DNA of 64,000 nucleotides, from the NCBI GenBank assembly GCA_002694685.1, contig NZMW01000004.1, forward strand, positions 180,433-244,432. The letters run 5' to 3'. This stretch comes from Balneola sp. Its GTDB lineage: Bacteria > Bacteroidota > Rhodothermia > Balneolales > Balneolaceae. Position numbers and translations under genes: made by a program. Below, piece after piece: positions 18,128-25,871 of this stretch. Below the pieces are notes generated by a model. That model was not told the origin of the DNA. It ran no database searches and was given only the letters and a program-made list of their open reading frames with translations. The number at the start of each line of letters is the position of its first letter. Within the stretch, counting starts at the first letter, position 1.

Positions 18128-19036
18128 GTGGAGAAACACAAAGAATTTTGGAAGCGGGTTTTTAAGCTGGCAGGCAAAAAAGACATCTTCTTTAATGCCT
18201 CGGCGATAACCTTCAATTTATTTATCTGCGCTATTCCCTTTGTTCTTATCCTGATTTCCATCATCGGTTATGCGCTCTCAGTGGATGAAGCTTTTAATGA
18301 AATTGTACGTTATGGGCGAGAATTCTTCCCTAGCTTTACCTACGAAACTCAGAACAACGATGTATTTCAGGGAGCAGTAACCATTGAGACTTTGCTTCGA
18401 CCATTAGTGGGAGCACGGCAGATTTTTGGGATCATAGGTATTATTGTGTTGATGTTCTTTACTCAAGGGCTGCTCCACTCGCTAAAACATGTACTCTTTG
18501 ATACGTTCGACATTAAAGAACGCAAGCACCCGATCATGGATGTAGTGTATAACTTCTTTGGTTTCAGTTTAATAGGAACCGTATTTCTTTTCTTTAGCCT
18601 GGCTATTTCAACTATTTCCCTTTTTAATTTGAGCCGGATTGATGTTCCGTTCACTGATATAGTGATTGAATTACCCTGGATTTATGATTTCCTGAATATC
18701 GTACTTCCAATTTTAATCGCTTTTCTGGTGCTGTATGTGGTATTTCGTTTTGTAAGTGAACGTAAGATTAAACCCCGTGTAGCACTTATGGCGACAATCT
18801 GTTACACCATTATGTTTGAAATTGCCAAATACGGACTTAGTACTTATCTGGAATACGCATTTTCTACTTACCGCTACTTCTACCAAGGATATACCGTTGT
18901 GATTCTTTTGGGGATATGGACCTTCTATACGGCTCTTTTGTTTGTTATTAGTGCAATTATGGGCCGGGCTTACAAAGACGTATATCTCGGGAACAGACCG
19001 GCCATAGAGGAGAATCCGTACACAGCAATTTCCTGA
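18128..19036 (+). CDS. YihY/virulence factor BrkB family membrane protein
   Basis: Inner-membrane protein of 302 residues with about six hydrophobic segments and the family signatures GKKDIFFNASAITFNLF near the N-terminus and YRYFYQGYTVVILLGIWTFYTALLFVISA near the C-terminus. The family was once called ribonuclease BN, but that assignment was wrong; its true function is unknown to me. The start is GTG at 18128; no ATG lies near. Its TGA overlaps the ATG of the following glycosylase gene (TGATG). Confidence 0.85.
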   Translation: MEKHKEFWKRVFKLAGKKDIFFNASAITFNLFICAIPFVLILISIIGYALSVDEAFNEIVRYGREFFPSFTYETQNNDVFQGAVTIETLLRPLVGARQIFGIIGIIVLMFFTQGLLHSLKHVLFDTFDIKERKHPIMDVVYNFFGFSLIGTVFLFFSLAISTISLFNLSRIDVPFTDIVIELPWIYDFLNIVLPILIAFLVLYVVFRFVSERKIKPRVALMATICYTIMFEIAKYGLSTYLEYAFSTYRYFYQGYTVVILLGIWTFYTALLFVISAIMGRAYKDVYLGNRPAIEENPYTAIS

Positions 19037-19635
19037 TGTCCAAAAAGCTGCCCCGCTCTTTTTATAGCCGTGATGATGTAGTTCAAATTAGCAGAGAACT
19101 CATAGGGAAAGTCCTGTGCACTAACGTAGATGATGTTTTTACTTCTGGCAGAATTGTGGAAACCGAAGCCTATGACGGAAGAAATGACAAAGCCTGCCAC
19201 GCCCACCTTAACAAAAGAACTAAGCGAACTGAAGTAATGTATGGGAAGCCGGGCCATGCTTATGTATATCTATGTTATGGAATTCATAACCTATTCAATA
19301 TTGTAACCAATCAAGAAGGTCTGGCAGATGCTATACTGATTCGAGCAATTGAGCCAGTTGATGGAATCGATGCAATGCTGAAGAGAAGAAATAAGGAAAA
19401 GCTAGATCCTTCAGTGGGGAATGGACCGGGAATCATATCTCAGGCACTCGGTATAAACCGGGATCATTATGGAATTGATTTGTTGGGGGATACCATTTGG
19501 ATTGAAGATCAGGGAACTGAGGTAGGGGGTGATGAGATACAAGCTTCCGAACGGATTGGAATCGATTATGCAGAGGAAGATGCACAACTTCCCTGGAGAT
19601 TTACTCTGAAAGGCTCAAAGTATGTGAGCAAATAA
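19036..19635 (+). CDS. mpg: DNA-3-methyladenine glycosylase (AAG/Mpg family)
   Basis: Base-excision repair enzyme that removes alkylated purines. The 199 residues match the eukaryote-type AAG fold: SRELIGKVL, the catalytic-Glu motif GRIVETEAYDGRNDKACHA, KPGHAYVYLCYGIHNLFNIV, and the GNGPGIISQALGI stretch. Length is normal for bacterial Mpg. The ATG overlaps the yihY-family stop, so the two are co-translated. A hairpin follows directly, though its U-tract points to the other strand. Confidence 0.93.
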   Translation: MSKKLPRSFYSRDDVVQISRELIGKVLCTNVDDVFTSGRIVETEAYDGRNDKACHAHLNKRTKRTEVMYGKPGHAYVYLCYGIHNLFNIVTNQEGLADAILIRAIEPVDGIDAMLKRRNKEKLDPSVGNGPGIISQALGINRDHYGIDLLGDTIWIEDQGTEVGGDEIQASERIGIDYAEEDAQLPWRFTLKGSKYVSK

Positions 19636-19662
19636 AAAGCCCGATGATATGACCATCGGGCT
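19634..19662 (-). terminator. terminator of the DUF4168 gene
   Basis: On the minus strand AGCCCGATG (19662-19654) pairs with CATCGGGCT (19646-19638) and is followed by TTTTT. It closes the minus-strand gene ending at 19689 and may also stop plus-strand transcripts from mpg, though less well. Confidence 0.8.
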
Positions 19663-19688
19663 GAAATCATAAATGAAAAGGTCGCTAT

Positions 19689-20210
19689 TTAACCGTTTCC
19701 GTCACCAGAGTCCATTTCAGTCTGCTCGCTTTTAATAGCTTCAAAACGTTCTGCAACTTCAGGATGCGCTTGAATAGCTTGTGCTATTTGCTGAAATTTT
19801 TGAGGAGTTAATCCTTCATCTTGAATAGCCGTCATATAACCCTGCTGAATTTCTTGAGTTATTTTTTGAAGTTCCGGCTGAACTTCTTGTATAGTTGTTT
19901 TTTCTTCTTCTGTTAAATTAAGCTGTCCGGCCATTTGTGGATTTTGCTGTGCCATCATTATCTGCTGAAAGCGACTATACTCCATATCCTGTTCAGCAAT
20001 AACTTCTCTCATCTTTGTATCTGCTTCTTGTTGCATGCCCTGAACTGACTGGGAAACATTCAAAACCATTTCAAGTTGTGCGTCCGTTACTTCATCAGGA
20101 CTCAATGGTTGTGGTTGTGGAGGCATCTGTTGTTGCTGTGCGAAAATGGTACCGGTGCTTAAAATAACACCCATCATAATTACCAAAGTAGATCGCATAA
20201 AATTTTTCAT
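19689..20210 (-). CDS. DUF4168 domain-containing secreted protein
   Basis: A 173-residue exported protein with a clear signal peptide (MKNFMRSTLVIMMGVILSTGTIFAQ), a Gln/Pro-rich linker and a helical DUF4168 region. The pattern VSPDEVTDAQLEMVLNV-like start, repeated Gln-rich helices and the ending LTPQKFQQIAQAIQAHPEVAERF are typical of this family. Function is unknown. It is divergent from the YceI gene, with 254 bases between them. Confidence 0.8.
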   Translation of the reverse strand: MKNFMRSTLVIMMGVILSTGTIFAQQQQMPPQPQPLSPDEVTDAQLEMVLNVSQSVQGMQQEADTKMREVIAEQDMEYSRFQQIMMAQQNPQMAGQLNLTEEEKTTIQEVQPELQKITQEIQQGYMTAIQDEGLTPQKFQQIAQAIQAHPEVAERFEAIKSEQTEMDSGDGNG

Positions 20211-20464
20211 ATCAAGTATTTTGTTAAGTATTTAATTAATAAAGAATAACTAACGTGCTTTTCTGTATTAATGCAAACTAATGAGGCGGTATTTTGTTCA
20301 TTAATAATAGTCTTTTTACAGTTTGTAACATCAAAGGGGGGAATTCAGGGTAAAACGACACAGAAAGAAGTAATATTAATTTAACATTAAAGGAAATTAT
20401 TTAAGAATTGTGTGTGTTATGAGGACAACACAAAATTCAAAAAACATAAAACTCTCTTTTAGTA

Positions 20465-21070
20465 ATGAAAATATTAAATAAAATAACGACAACATTAGCA
20501 GTAGGAATATTTGCATTGTCATCAATTGCTTTAACTAGTTACGCAGTTATGGACTGGACTATTGACAAAGCACACAGTGCAGTCAATTTCCAAGTAACAC
20601 ACTTTTTTACTCCTGTAAATGGTCAATTTAACAATTACGAAGCTACAGTAAACTTCGACCCTAATAATCTCGAAGAAAGCATGATTGATGTTACAATCAT
20701 GGTTAATAGCATTGACACCAAGAACGAACGCCGTGATGGTCACTTAAGAACAGCAGACTTTTTTAACGCTGAAAAGTATCCGCACATTACGTTCAAAAGC
20801 AGCAATATTGAAAAGACAGGCGAGAACCAATTTGTAGCAAACGGTACACTCACTATCAAAGATGTATCAAAAGAAATTGCACTGCCATTTACTTTATTGG
20901 GAATGAAAGACAACCCAATGAAAGAAAATACTATAGTAGCAGGTATCACTGCTTCTACAAAAGTTGACCGAACAGATTATACTGTAGGTACAGGTGACTG
21001 GGCTTCTGACGCTGTTATTGGTGACGAAGTAACCGTAGATCTCAACCTTGAGTTGAATGCTGAGAAGTAA
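20465..21070 (+). CDS. YceI family periplasmic lipocalin-like protein
   Basis: A 201-residue exported protein with a signal peptide (about 1-27) and a YceI domain: WTIDKAHSAVNFQVTHFF, VTIMVNSIDTKNERRDGHLRTADFFNAEKYPHITF and the C-terminal VGDEVTVDLNLE-type strand. The family forms a lipocalin-like barrel that binds long polyprenyl molecules, possibly isoprenoid quinone-like ligands. ATG at 20465. A strong terminator follows, so it is probably monocistronic. Confidence 0.9.
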   Translation: MKILNKITTTLAVGIFALSSIALTSYAVMDWTIDKAHSAVNFQVTHFFTPVNGQFNNYEATVNFDPNNLEESMIDVTIMVNSIDTKNERRDGHLRTADFFNAEKYPHITFKSSNIEKTGENQFVANGTLTIKDVSKEIALPFTLLGMKDNPMKENTIVAGITASTKVDRTDYTVGTGDWASDAVIGDEVTVDLNLELNAEK

Positions 21071-21117
21071 ATGATATTAAGATGTTCTGAATAATTTCAG
21101 AAATCTTGAATAATTGT

Positions 21118-21151
21118 AAAGCATCGTTTCATTTGAGGCGATGCTTTTTTT
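21118..21151 (+). terminator. terminator of the YceI gene
   Basis: AAAGCATCG (21118-21126) and CGATGCTTT (21139-21147) form a perfect 9-base stem with a 12-base loop and a T-run after it. Confidence 0.88.
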
Positions 21152-21185
21152 ATTTTAGGGATTCACACTAAGCCTGAAGAGATCA

Positions 21186-21737
21186 ATGAATAAGAAAAGA
21201 TTTTTAGTTTTATCCGGATTTATCCTAGTTGCCGCACTCTCAAGAATGATTCCTCATCCTTATAATTTTGCACCAATGGGAGCAATGGCAATCTTTGGAG
21301 CAGCCTATTTTTCTGACAAAAAGTTCTCTTTTCTGGTTCCTTTAGTTGCAATGTTCATTAGTGACCTACTGGTCAATAACATTCTCTATTTAGGTTTCTA
21401 TGGTGGATTTACTCTTTTCACTCCCGGTTTCTACTGGATGTATGGGGCAATTGCACTTATTGTTGTGGCAGGGCTTCTCATTATGAAAAAAGTCAACACT
21501 TCACGAATAATAGCCGGTAGTCTTAGCGCCTCCGTTATTTTCTTTTTGATTACCAATTTTGGCGTTTGGCTTGGAAGTCCCATATATCCACAGGGTCTTG
21601 AAGGTTTATTCATGAGCTACGCCGCTGGAATTCCATTCTTCCACTACACTGTTTTAGGTGATCTGTTTTATTCCGGTGTGATGTTTGGAGCTTTTGAATA
21701 CGTGAAGAGTCAAAAGCCTGTATTTCAGCAAGGTTAA
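21186..21737 (+). CDS. DUF6580 family putative membrane transport protein
   Basis: A 183-residue integral membrane protein with about five hydrophobic segments. The N-terminus SRMIPHPYNFAPMGAMAIFGAAYF and the following FLVPLVAMFISDLLVNN are the hallmark of a Bacteroidota family (DUF6580) that resembles ECF-type vitamin or metal uptake components. No ECF ATPase genes are adjacent, so the partner and substrate are unknown. Confidence 0.75.
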   Translation: MNKKRFLVLSGFILVAALSRMIPHPYNFAPMGAMAIFGAAYFSDKKFSFLVPLVAMFISDLLVNNILYLGFYGGFTLFTPGFYWMYGAIALIVVAGLLIMKKVNTSRIIAGSLSASVIFFLITNFGVWLGSPIYPQGLEGLFMSYAAGIPFFHYTVLGDLFYSGVMFGAFEYVKSQKPVFQQG

Positions 21738-21771
21738 TTTTATTTCATTTTTTTCACGTCAATAAGAACGG

Positions 21772-21797
21772 TATAATTGCTGTGTTAAAAAACACAG
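21772..21797 (+). promoter_or_regulatory. -10 element and hairpin ahead of the DUF4956 unit
   Basis: TATAATTG (21772-21779) is a good -10-type element, and CTGTGTT-AAAA-AACACAG (21780-21797) forms a perfect 7-base stem directly behind it, about 40 bases before the DUF4956 start. The position suggests an operator or 5' stabilising hairpin. No good -35 is visible. Confidence 0.4.
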
Positions 21798-21834
21798 ATC
21801 AGCCTCCTCGTATTGAGAGCAACACAATTATATC

Positions 21835-22512
21835 ATGTTTGAATTATTTCCAGATCAGCCGGTCTACGATTACCCAACCCTGCTGAATGTATTTTATTCC
21901 CTAATCTGGGCGTTTGTACTTTCTTCCTTGATCGCAATTACCCATCGAGTCACCTTTTCGGGGCACCAATATCCAAAAAACTTTTTTCAGGGCTTGGCTT
22001 TAGGTTCCATTGTTGCTGCCTTAGTTATGATGGCCATCGGAGATAGCCTTGCTCGTGGTTTAGGTGCTTTTGGTGCGCTTGCAATGATTCGCTTCAGAAC
22101 CAAGATTCAGGACGTTAGAAATATTCTATTCATCTTCGCTTCTCTCAGTGTAGGTTTGGCAATTGGAGTTTTCGGATATACTATAGCTTTTGTGGGAACC
22201 ATTTTGTTCTGTACGATGGCGCTTGTTCTACACTTGAGTCCTTTCAGCACAAAAGACGGGGTAAGGGGAACATTAACATTCAGACTTCAGGACGGGAAAG
22301 GCCTGGATCAGGTAATTGCAATAATGGATAAGTATTGTACTGAATATGATGATGTAGAAATTACAGCTCGCGATAGTGGTCGTTATGATTATGAATATCA
22401 GGTAGAGTTCAAAGATGATGACACCAATACCAGATTCATGAACGAAATGAAGGCTGTTGAACACACACTTAGGGTGCGGATTTCTTTTAAAGAGTTTTTA
22501 GAGAACAACTAA
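21835..22512 (+). CDS. DUF4956 domain-containing inner-membrane protein
   Basis: A 225-residue protein with four hydrophobic segments in the first 140 residues and a soluble C-terminal domain of mixed alpha/beta type (about 145-222). The stretch GLGAFGALAMIRFRTKIQDVRNILFIFASLSVGLAIG is the DUF4956 core and looks like the MgtC-family membrane fold. DUF4956 genes are often found near polyphosphate-polymerase-like VTC and CotH-like genes; neither is here. Instead a HlyD-type protein and a TolC-like protein follow within 10 bases or with overlaps, so it may form the inner-membrane part of an envelope-spanning complex. Confidence 0.85.
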   Translation: MFELFPDQPVYDYPTLLNVFYSLIWAFVLSSLIAITHRVTFSGHQYPKNFFQGLALGSIVAALVMMAIGDSLARGLGAFGALAMIRFRTKIQDVRNILFIFASLSVGLAIGVFGYTIAFVGTILFCTMALVLHLSPFSTKDGVRGTLTFRLQDGKGLDQVIAIMDKYCTEYDDVEITARDSGRYDYEYQVEFKDDDTNTRFMNEMKAVEHTLRVRISFKEFLENN

Positions 22513-22522
22513 CGGAGATAGC

Positions 22523-23518
22523 ATGCTTAAAAGGATTAACTCGTTTTATGTAATTATAGCCGTTCTCTTCGTTGGGCTTCTGGCAATTAACAACAGATAC
22601 TTTAAAGGAAGCAGTTCGTTTCTTGGTGTTACATACTCAAAAGTGTATAACATAAAAATTGAAAAGCCGGCTATAGTTCAAAATACCTATGTAGTACCTG
22701 GGCAAACCGTAGAACCGGGAGACCTTCTTGTGGAGCTGGAAAGCCCTTCATTAAATCTTGAAATTCAGCGCCTTAAGCAGCAGATAGCAATTTATAAATC
22801 TCAGAAACAAGAGCAACAGAAACTGCTGGAGTCAGAACTTCAGCTACTAGAATCCAAGAAACGGATTATTCAAAGTGAAATTGATAATGAAGTAAAGATT
22901 ATTGAAAGGCGAATTAGTTTGAATCGCTCACTTACTGATTCAATTATCCAGAACCGTAATCGTGTTCTTCAACAGGATAGCCTGAGTACACTTCAGCTTG
23001 AAATTAATTCTATCCGACAAAAAGGGATGCTGGAACTAGAGGCCGTTGATATTCAAATTACGGATTTGAACCAGGATCACAGTTTCGATCAGTCTCAGCT
23101 GCAAGCACAAATAGACCTTGCCCAGCAAGAACTAGAGTGGAAGATTGAAGAAGATAAGCAGCTGAATAAGTATGCAACGTTTAAAGGAGTAATTGAGAAC
23201 GTATATGTGAAACCCAATGAACAGGTTCAGGAATTCACTTCACTAATTTCAATCAACCCTGTTCATCCGTCTTCCGTAGTTGGTTATTTGGTAGGGAAGA
23301 AAGAACGAGATAAAAGACTTGGTCAAAGAGTAATTGTCAGGTCTTTAGAGCACTCCGAAATTGAAACAACAGGTTCTATAATAGGTTTTGGCTCGGTTGT
23401 ACTTTTACCTAATGTTCTTCAACAATCAACTACTATCCAAACTTTTGGACTTGAAGTATTTATAGAAATACCGGAAGAAAATGAGCTTCCGGTTGGCGAA
23501 AAAATTATTGTTAAATGA
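22523..23518 (+). CDS. HlyD-type periplasmic adaptor protein
   Basis: A 331-residue membrane-fusion-like protein: one N-terminal transmembrane anchor (about 8-24), a first half of a biotinyl/lipoyl-like domain (VVPGQTVEPGDLLVELESPSL, about 57-77), a long coiled coil (about 78-215), the second half (ATFKGVIENVYVKPNEQVQEFTSLISI) and C-terminal beta segments. This is the HlyD/EmrA layout. The coiled-coil arm is long enough to reach an outer-membrane channel. It starts 10 bases after the DUF4956 gene and overlaps the TolC-like gene as ATGA. No ABC, MFS or RND pump gene is adjacent. Confidence 0.87.
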   Translation: MLKRINSFYVIIAVLFVGLLAINNRYFKGSSSFLGVTYSKVYNIKIEKPAIVQNTYVVPGQTVEPGDLLVELESPSLNLEIQRLKQQIAIYKSQKQEQQKLLESELQLLESKKRIIQSEIDNEVKIIERRISLNRSLTDSIIQNRNRVLQQDSLSTLQLEINSIRQKGMLELEAVDIQITDLNQDHSFDQSQLQAQIDLAQQELEWKIEEDKQLNKYATFKGVIENVYVKPNEQVQEFTSLISINPVHPSSVVGYLVGKKERDKRLGQRVIVRSLEHSEIETTGSIIGFGSVVLLPNVLQQSTTIQTFGLEVFIEIPEENELPVGEKIIVK

Positions 23519-24759
23519 AACTATCGTCAACAATTGGCCTGGTACTACTTAGCTGTTTAGCATTTCAGCTTTTGCCTAAAGAGGTAAAAGCTCAAGATTC
23601 TGTTTCTGATTTTCTTCTCACCGCTTTTGAAGATCGAAATCTTGCCCACTATGACTCTAGAATTGCATTTTTAAAGCCTCGCAATTACAGGTTTCCTGTC
23701 CTGGAAGAAGTAGAAGTCCGTATGGGTAATGACGAGCAAACGTATGAAGATATACAGTATGCGCTGCGCGTTCGGCCGGGAAATCCTTGGAGAATTCGCA
23801 GAAATAATGCCTTTTTTAATGCCACTAAGAAGGAGCTGCAACTTCAAAAAAAGTTGGAATACAAAGACAATATTTTTTTGAGATATGAAGTAGCACTGGA
23901 ATATTTCTACAACCGTGATCTGGCTGACCAAATTGATGAGAGGATGCAATTGATTAGCCGTAAAGCGTCCATCATGGAAGATAATATTGATAGCGACTTG
24001 TTTGATGCAAAGGATTACTCAGAGGCAAAACTTGAACAAGTTGAAAGTATTGAGAAGTTGGATGAGGCGGTAGTAGAATTGAATCAAGCGAAGACAGAAA
24101 TACAACTTGTACTTGAGATTGAAAGCTTGAACTGGGAAAATTTCAGCATAATTGAAGTTGCTGAGATTAATCAGATTTCAGAAGACATTGCATCAGTATC
24201 TGAATTATCAACAGAGTTGGATTTAATAGCTCAGCAGATTGATGTAGCCCGTCAGGACACCCGAGTTGAAAAAGCTGATTTCGATATTGGATTTGCCCAG
24301 TTAGAATACTATCCCTTCACCGATCGGAAATCAAACTATGGATTTTCAGTTGGTGTGACGTTGCCCATTTTTAAAGATAATAAGCCTCAGATTGCTGAAC
24401 GGAAGATGGATGAACTGGAGCTTAGGAGTGAATATGATGCAGAGCAATTTCAAGATTCAGTAAATAAAATCAGAGAGTTCGAGCATCTCAAGAACCTGAT
24501 TGCCCATCATGAATTAATTCAGGAGAAAAAAGAAAAGTTAAATCTCTTGGCAATGACAGACAACCTTGCTAACAGTGAGGGGTTTGATCCCATAACCATT
24601 TTAGATTTAAAAGAGGGTATATTAAAACTAGATGAAGTTATTTTAAAATCGCGATATCGAGTATTATCACAGTTTATCGATTTTCTTTATACTTATGACG
24701 TGCTAACAAAAACGCCGCTAACAAATTACCTTTCTAAAGATCTAAGTCTTATAGAATGA
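23515..24759 (+). CDS. TolC-like outer membrane channel protein
   Basis: A 414-residue exported protein with a signal peptide (about 1-26, cut after VKA). It is rich in long helices (about 110-260 and 280-390) separated by beta-like segments such as KSNYGFSVGVTLPIF, which is the pattern of outer-membrane efflux proteins (half of a TolC-type repeat on each side). Overall similarity to classical TolC looks weak, so the call rests on secondary structure, signal peptide and position after a HlyD-type gene. Start and stop overlap both neighbours (ATGA), so three genes are translationally coupled. Confidence 0.7.
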   Translation: MKLSSTIGLVLLSCLAFQLLPKEVKAQDSVSDFLLTAFEDRNLAHYDSRIAFLKPRNYRFPVLEEVEVRMGNDEQTYEDIQYALRVRPGNPWRIRRNNAFFNATKKELQLQKKLEYKDNIFLRYEVALEYFYNRDLADQIDERMQLISRKASIMEDNIDSDLFDAKDYSEAKLEQVESIEKLDEAVVELNQAKTEIQLVLEIESLNWENFSIIEVAEINQISEDIASVSELSTELDLIAQQIDVARQDTRVEKADFDIGFAQLEYYPFTDRKSNYGFSVGVTLPIFKDNKPQIAERKMDELELRSEYDAEQFQDSVNKIREFEHLKNLIAHHELIQEKKEKLNLLAMTDNLANSEGFDPITILDLKEGILKLDEVILKSRYRVLSQFIDFLYTYDVLTKTPLTNYLSKDLSLIE

Positions 24760-25472
24760 ATATTCTCATCACCGGAGCAACATCAGGAATCGGTAAAGAG
24801 CTAGCTCTGCAATTATCATCCAAGGGACATAAAGTTGGCTTAATGGGCCGCCGTACAGAACGTCTTCAGGAAATTAAGGAACAGGTCGGAGAGTTAGCTT
24901 ACATCAAAACATTAGATGTTACTGATCACGATAAAGCAGAAGAAGTATACAAAGAGCTTATTGAGGAAATGGGAGGCATGGATATGATGATCCTGAATGC
25001 GGGAATTGGCCGTATAAAAATGCTGCCCGTTTGGGAATCTGACAAAAAACTCATTGAGGTTAATGCTCTGGCTTTTGCACATGGATGTCATTTTGCTTTT
25101 CAATATTTCATGAAACAAAAAAGCGGACACATTGTGGGGATGTCTTCCATGGCTTCTTTATTGGCACACCACAGAGCTACTTCTTATACCGCATCAAAGC
25201 ATTTTATTTCGAATTATATGACCGGCTTCCGGCAAAAAGCCAAGCGCGTGGATTCGGATATCACGATAACTGAAGTACGACCCGGATATGTCTGGACAGA
25301 AATGACAGAACGCGCAAAAGGTATGTTTTGGGTAGCACCGGTCGAAAAAGCTGTTCGGCAAATGGTGCGTGGCATGGAGAAGAAGAAAAATTATGTATAT
25401 GTGACTAAAAGATGGCAGTTACTAGCTTGGGTTGCTAAGGCTGTTCCTGAATGGGTTTGGGATCGGCTTTAA
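24756..25472 (+). CDS. SDR family NAD(P)-dependent oxidoreductase
   Basis: A 238-residue classical short-chain dehydrogenase: cofactor motif TGATSGIG at 6-13, NAG motif (LNAGIGR), catalytic Ser in VGMSSMAS and the YTASK active-site pair, followed by RPGYVWTEM. NADP preference is suggested by GRRTER after the second strand. The C-terminus adds a hydrophobic Trp-rich segment (WQLLAWVAKAVPEWVW) that may touch the membrane. It overlaps the TolC-like gene by four bases, so it belongs to that unit, but its substrate cannot be deduced. Confidence 0.88.
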   Translation: MNILITGATSGIGKELALQLSSKGHKVGLMGRRTERLQEIKEQVGELAYIKTLDVTDHDKAEEVYKELIEEMGGMDMMILNAGIGRIKMLPVWESDKKLIEVNALAFAHGCHFAFQYFMKQKSGHIVGMSSMASLLAHHRATSYTASKHFISNYMTGFRQKAKRVDSDITITEVRPGYVWTEMTERAKGMFWVAPVEKAVRQMVRGMEKKKNYVYVTKRWQLLAWVAKAVPEWVWDRL

Positions 25473-25477
25473 GAAAG

Positions 25478-25618
25478 TCATTTGTTTCTGCGGCATCGCT
25501 CGCTGCAATACTTCACATTTTCCCAATCGTCTTCCCACTTTTTCCGCCACTTGAATGGGCGATTACAAACCGGACAGATTTTCTCTGGCAAGTCTGACTT
25601 TTTTCGCATTTTACTCAT
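25478..25618 (-). CDS. DUF2256 small zinc-ribbon protein
   Basis: A 46-codon gene that is easily missed. It starts at ATG 25618-25616 and ends at TGA 25480-25478. The product is basic and holds the pattern [16 protein letters not shown] then [10 protein letters not shown], that is two Cys pairs likely to bind zinc, with a conserved Trp-rich centre: the DUF2256 signature. Members of this family are often encoded next to photolyases or cryptochromes; here it is the third gene of such an operon. The start overlaps the end of the DUF3253 gene by eight bases (ATGAGTAA). Confidence 0.88.
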   Translation of the reverse strand: MSKMRKKSDLPEKICPVCNRPFKWRKKWEDDWENVKYCSERCRRNK

Positions 25619-25871
25619 CACTTCCAAAAAGGGATAACCGAACAGGGTTTTTACTTTGACCTATAGGACCGGATTTTCTTTTATGAGTAACACTGAAAAG
25701 TTTTTCACTCTGTAGCTTCCCGGCCATCGTCCTCACTTCATCAACATGTTCTTTCCAGACATTTGAAAATAAGTCCTTAGTAACCTCAGTGGTTGAAATG
25801 GGCCTATCAGTGCCTCTCTTTTTGGACATTGAAAGGATACGATTTTTAATCTCTTGCTTTGATTTCTTCAT
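25611..25871 (-). CDS. DUF3253 domain-containing protein
   Basis: An 86-residue basic protein with a predicted winged-helix-like fold: [42 protein letters not shown] then a short beta-hairpin and a Lys/Arg-rich end. This matches DUF3253. The ATG at 25871 is preferred over an upstream TTG (25883). It overlaps the cryptochrome gene by 26 bases and the DUF2256 gene by eight, so the three are tightly coupled. A DNA-binding or helper role in light-dependent repair is conceivable but not shown. Confidence 0.8.
   Translation of the reverse strand: MKKSKQEIKNRILSMSKKRGTDRPISTTEVTKDLFSNVWKEHVDEVRTMAGKLQSEKLFSVTHKRKSGPIGQSKNPVRLSLFGSDE

Noticed and set aside
18128..19036. YihY protein called ribonuclease BN
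   Set aside because: It is a polytopic membrane protein; the RNase BN name of this family was a historical misassignment.
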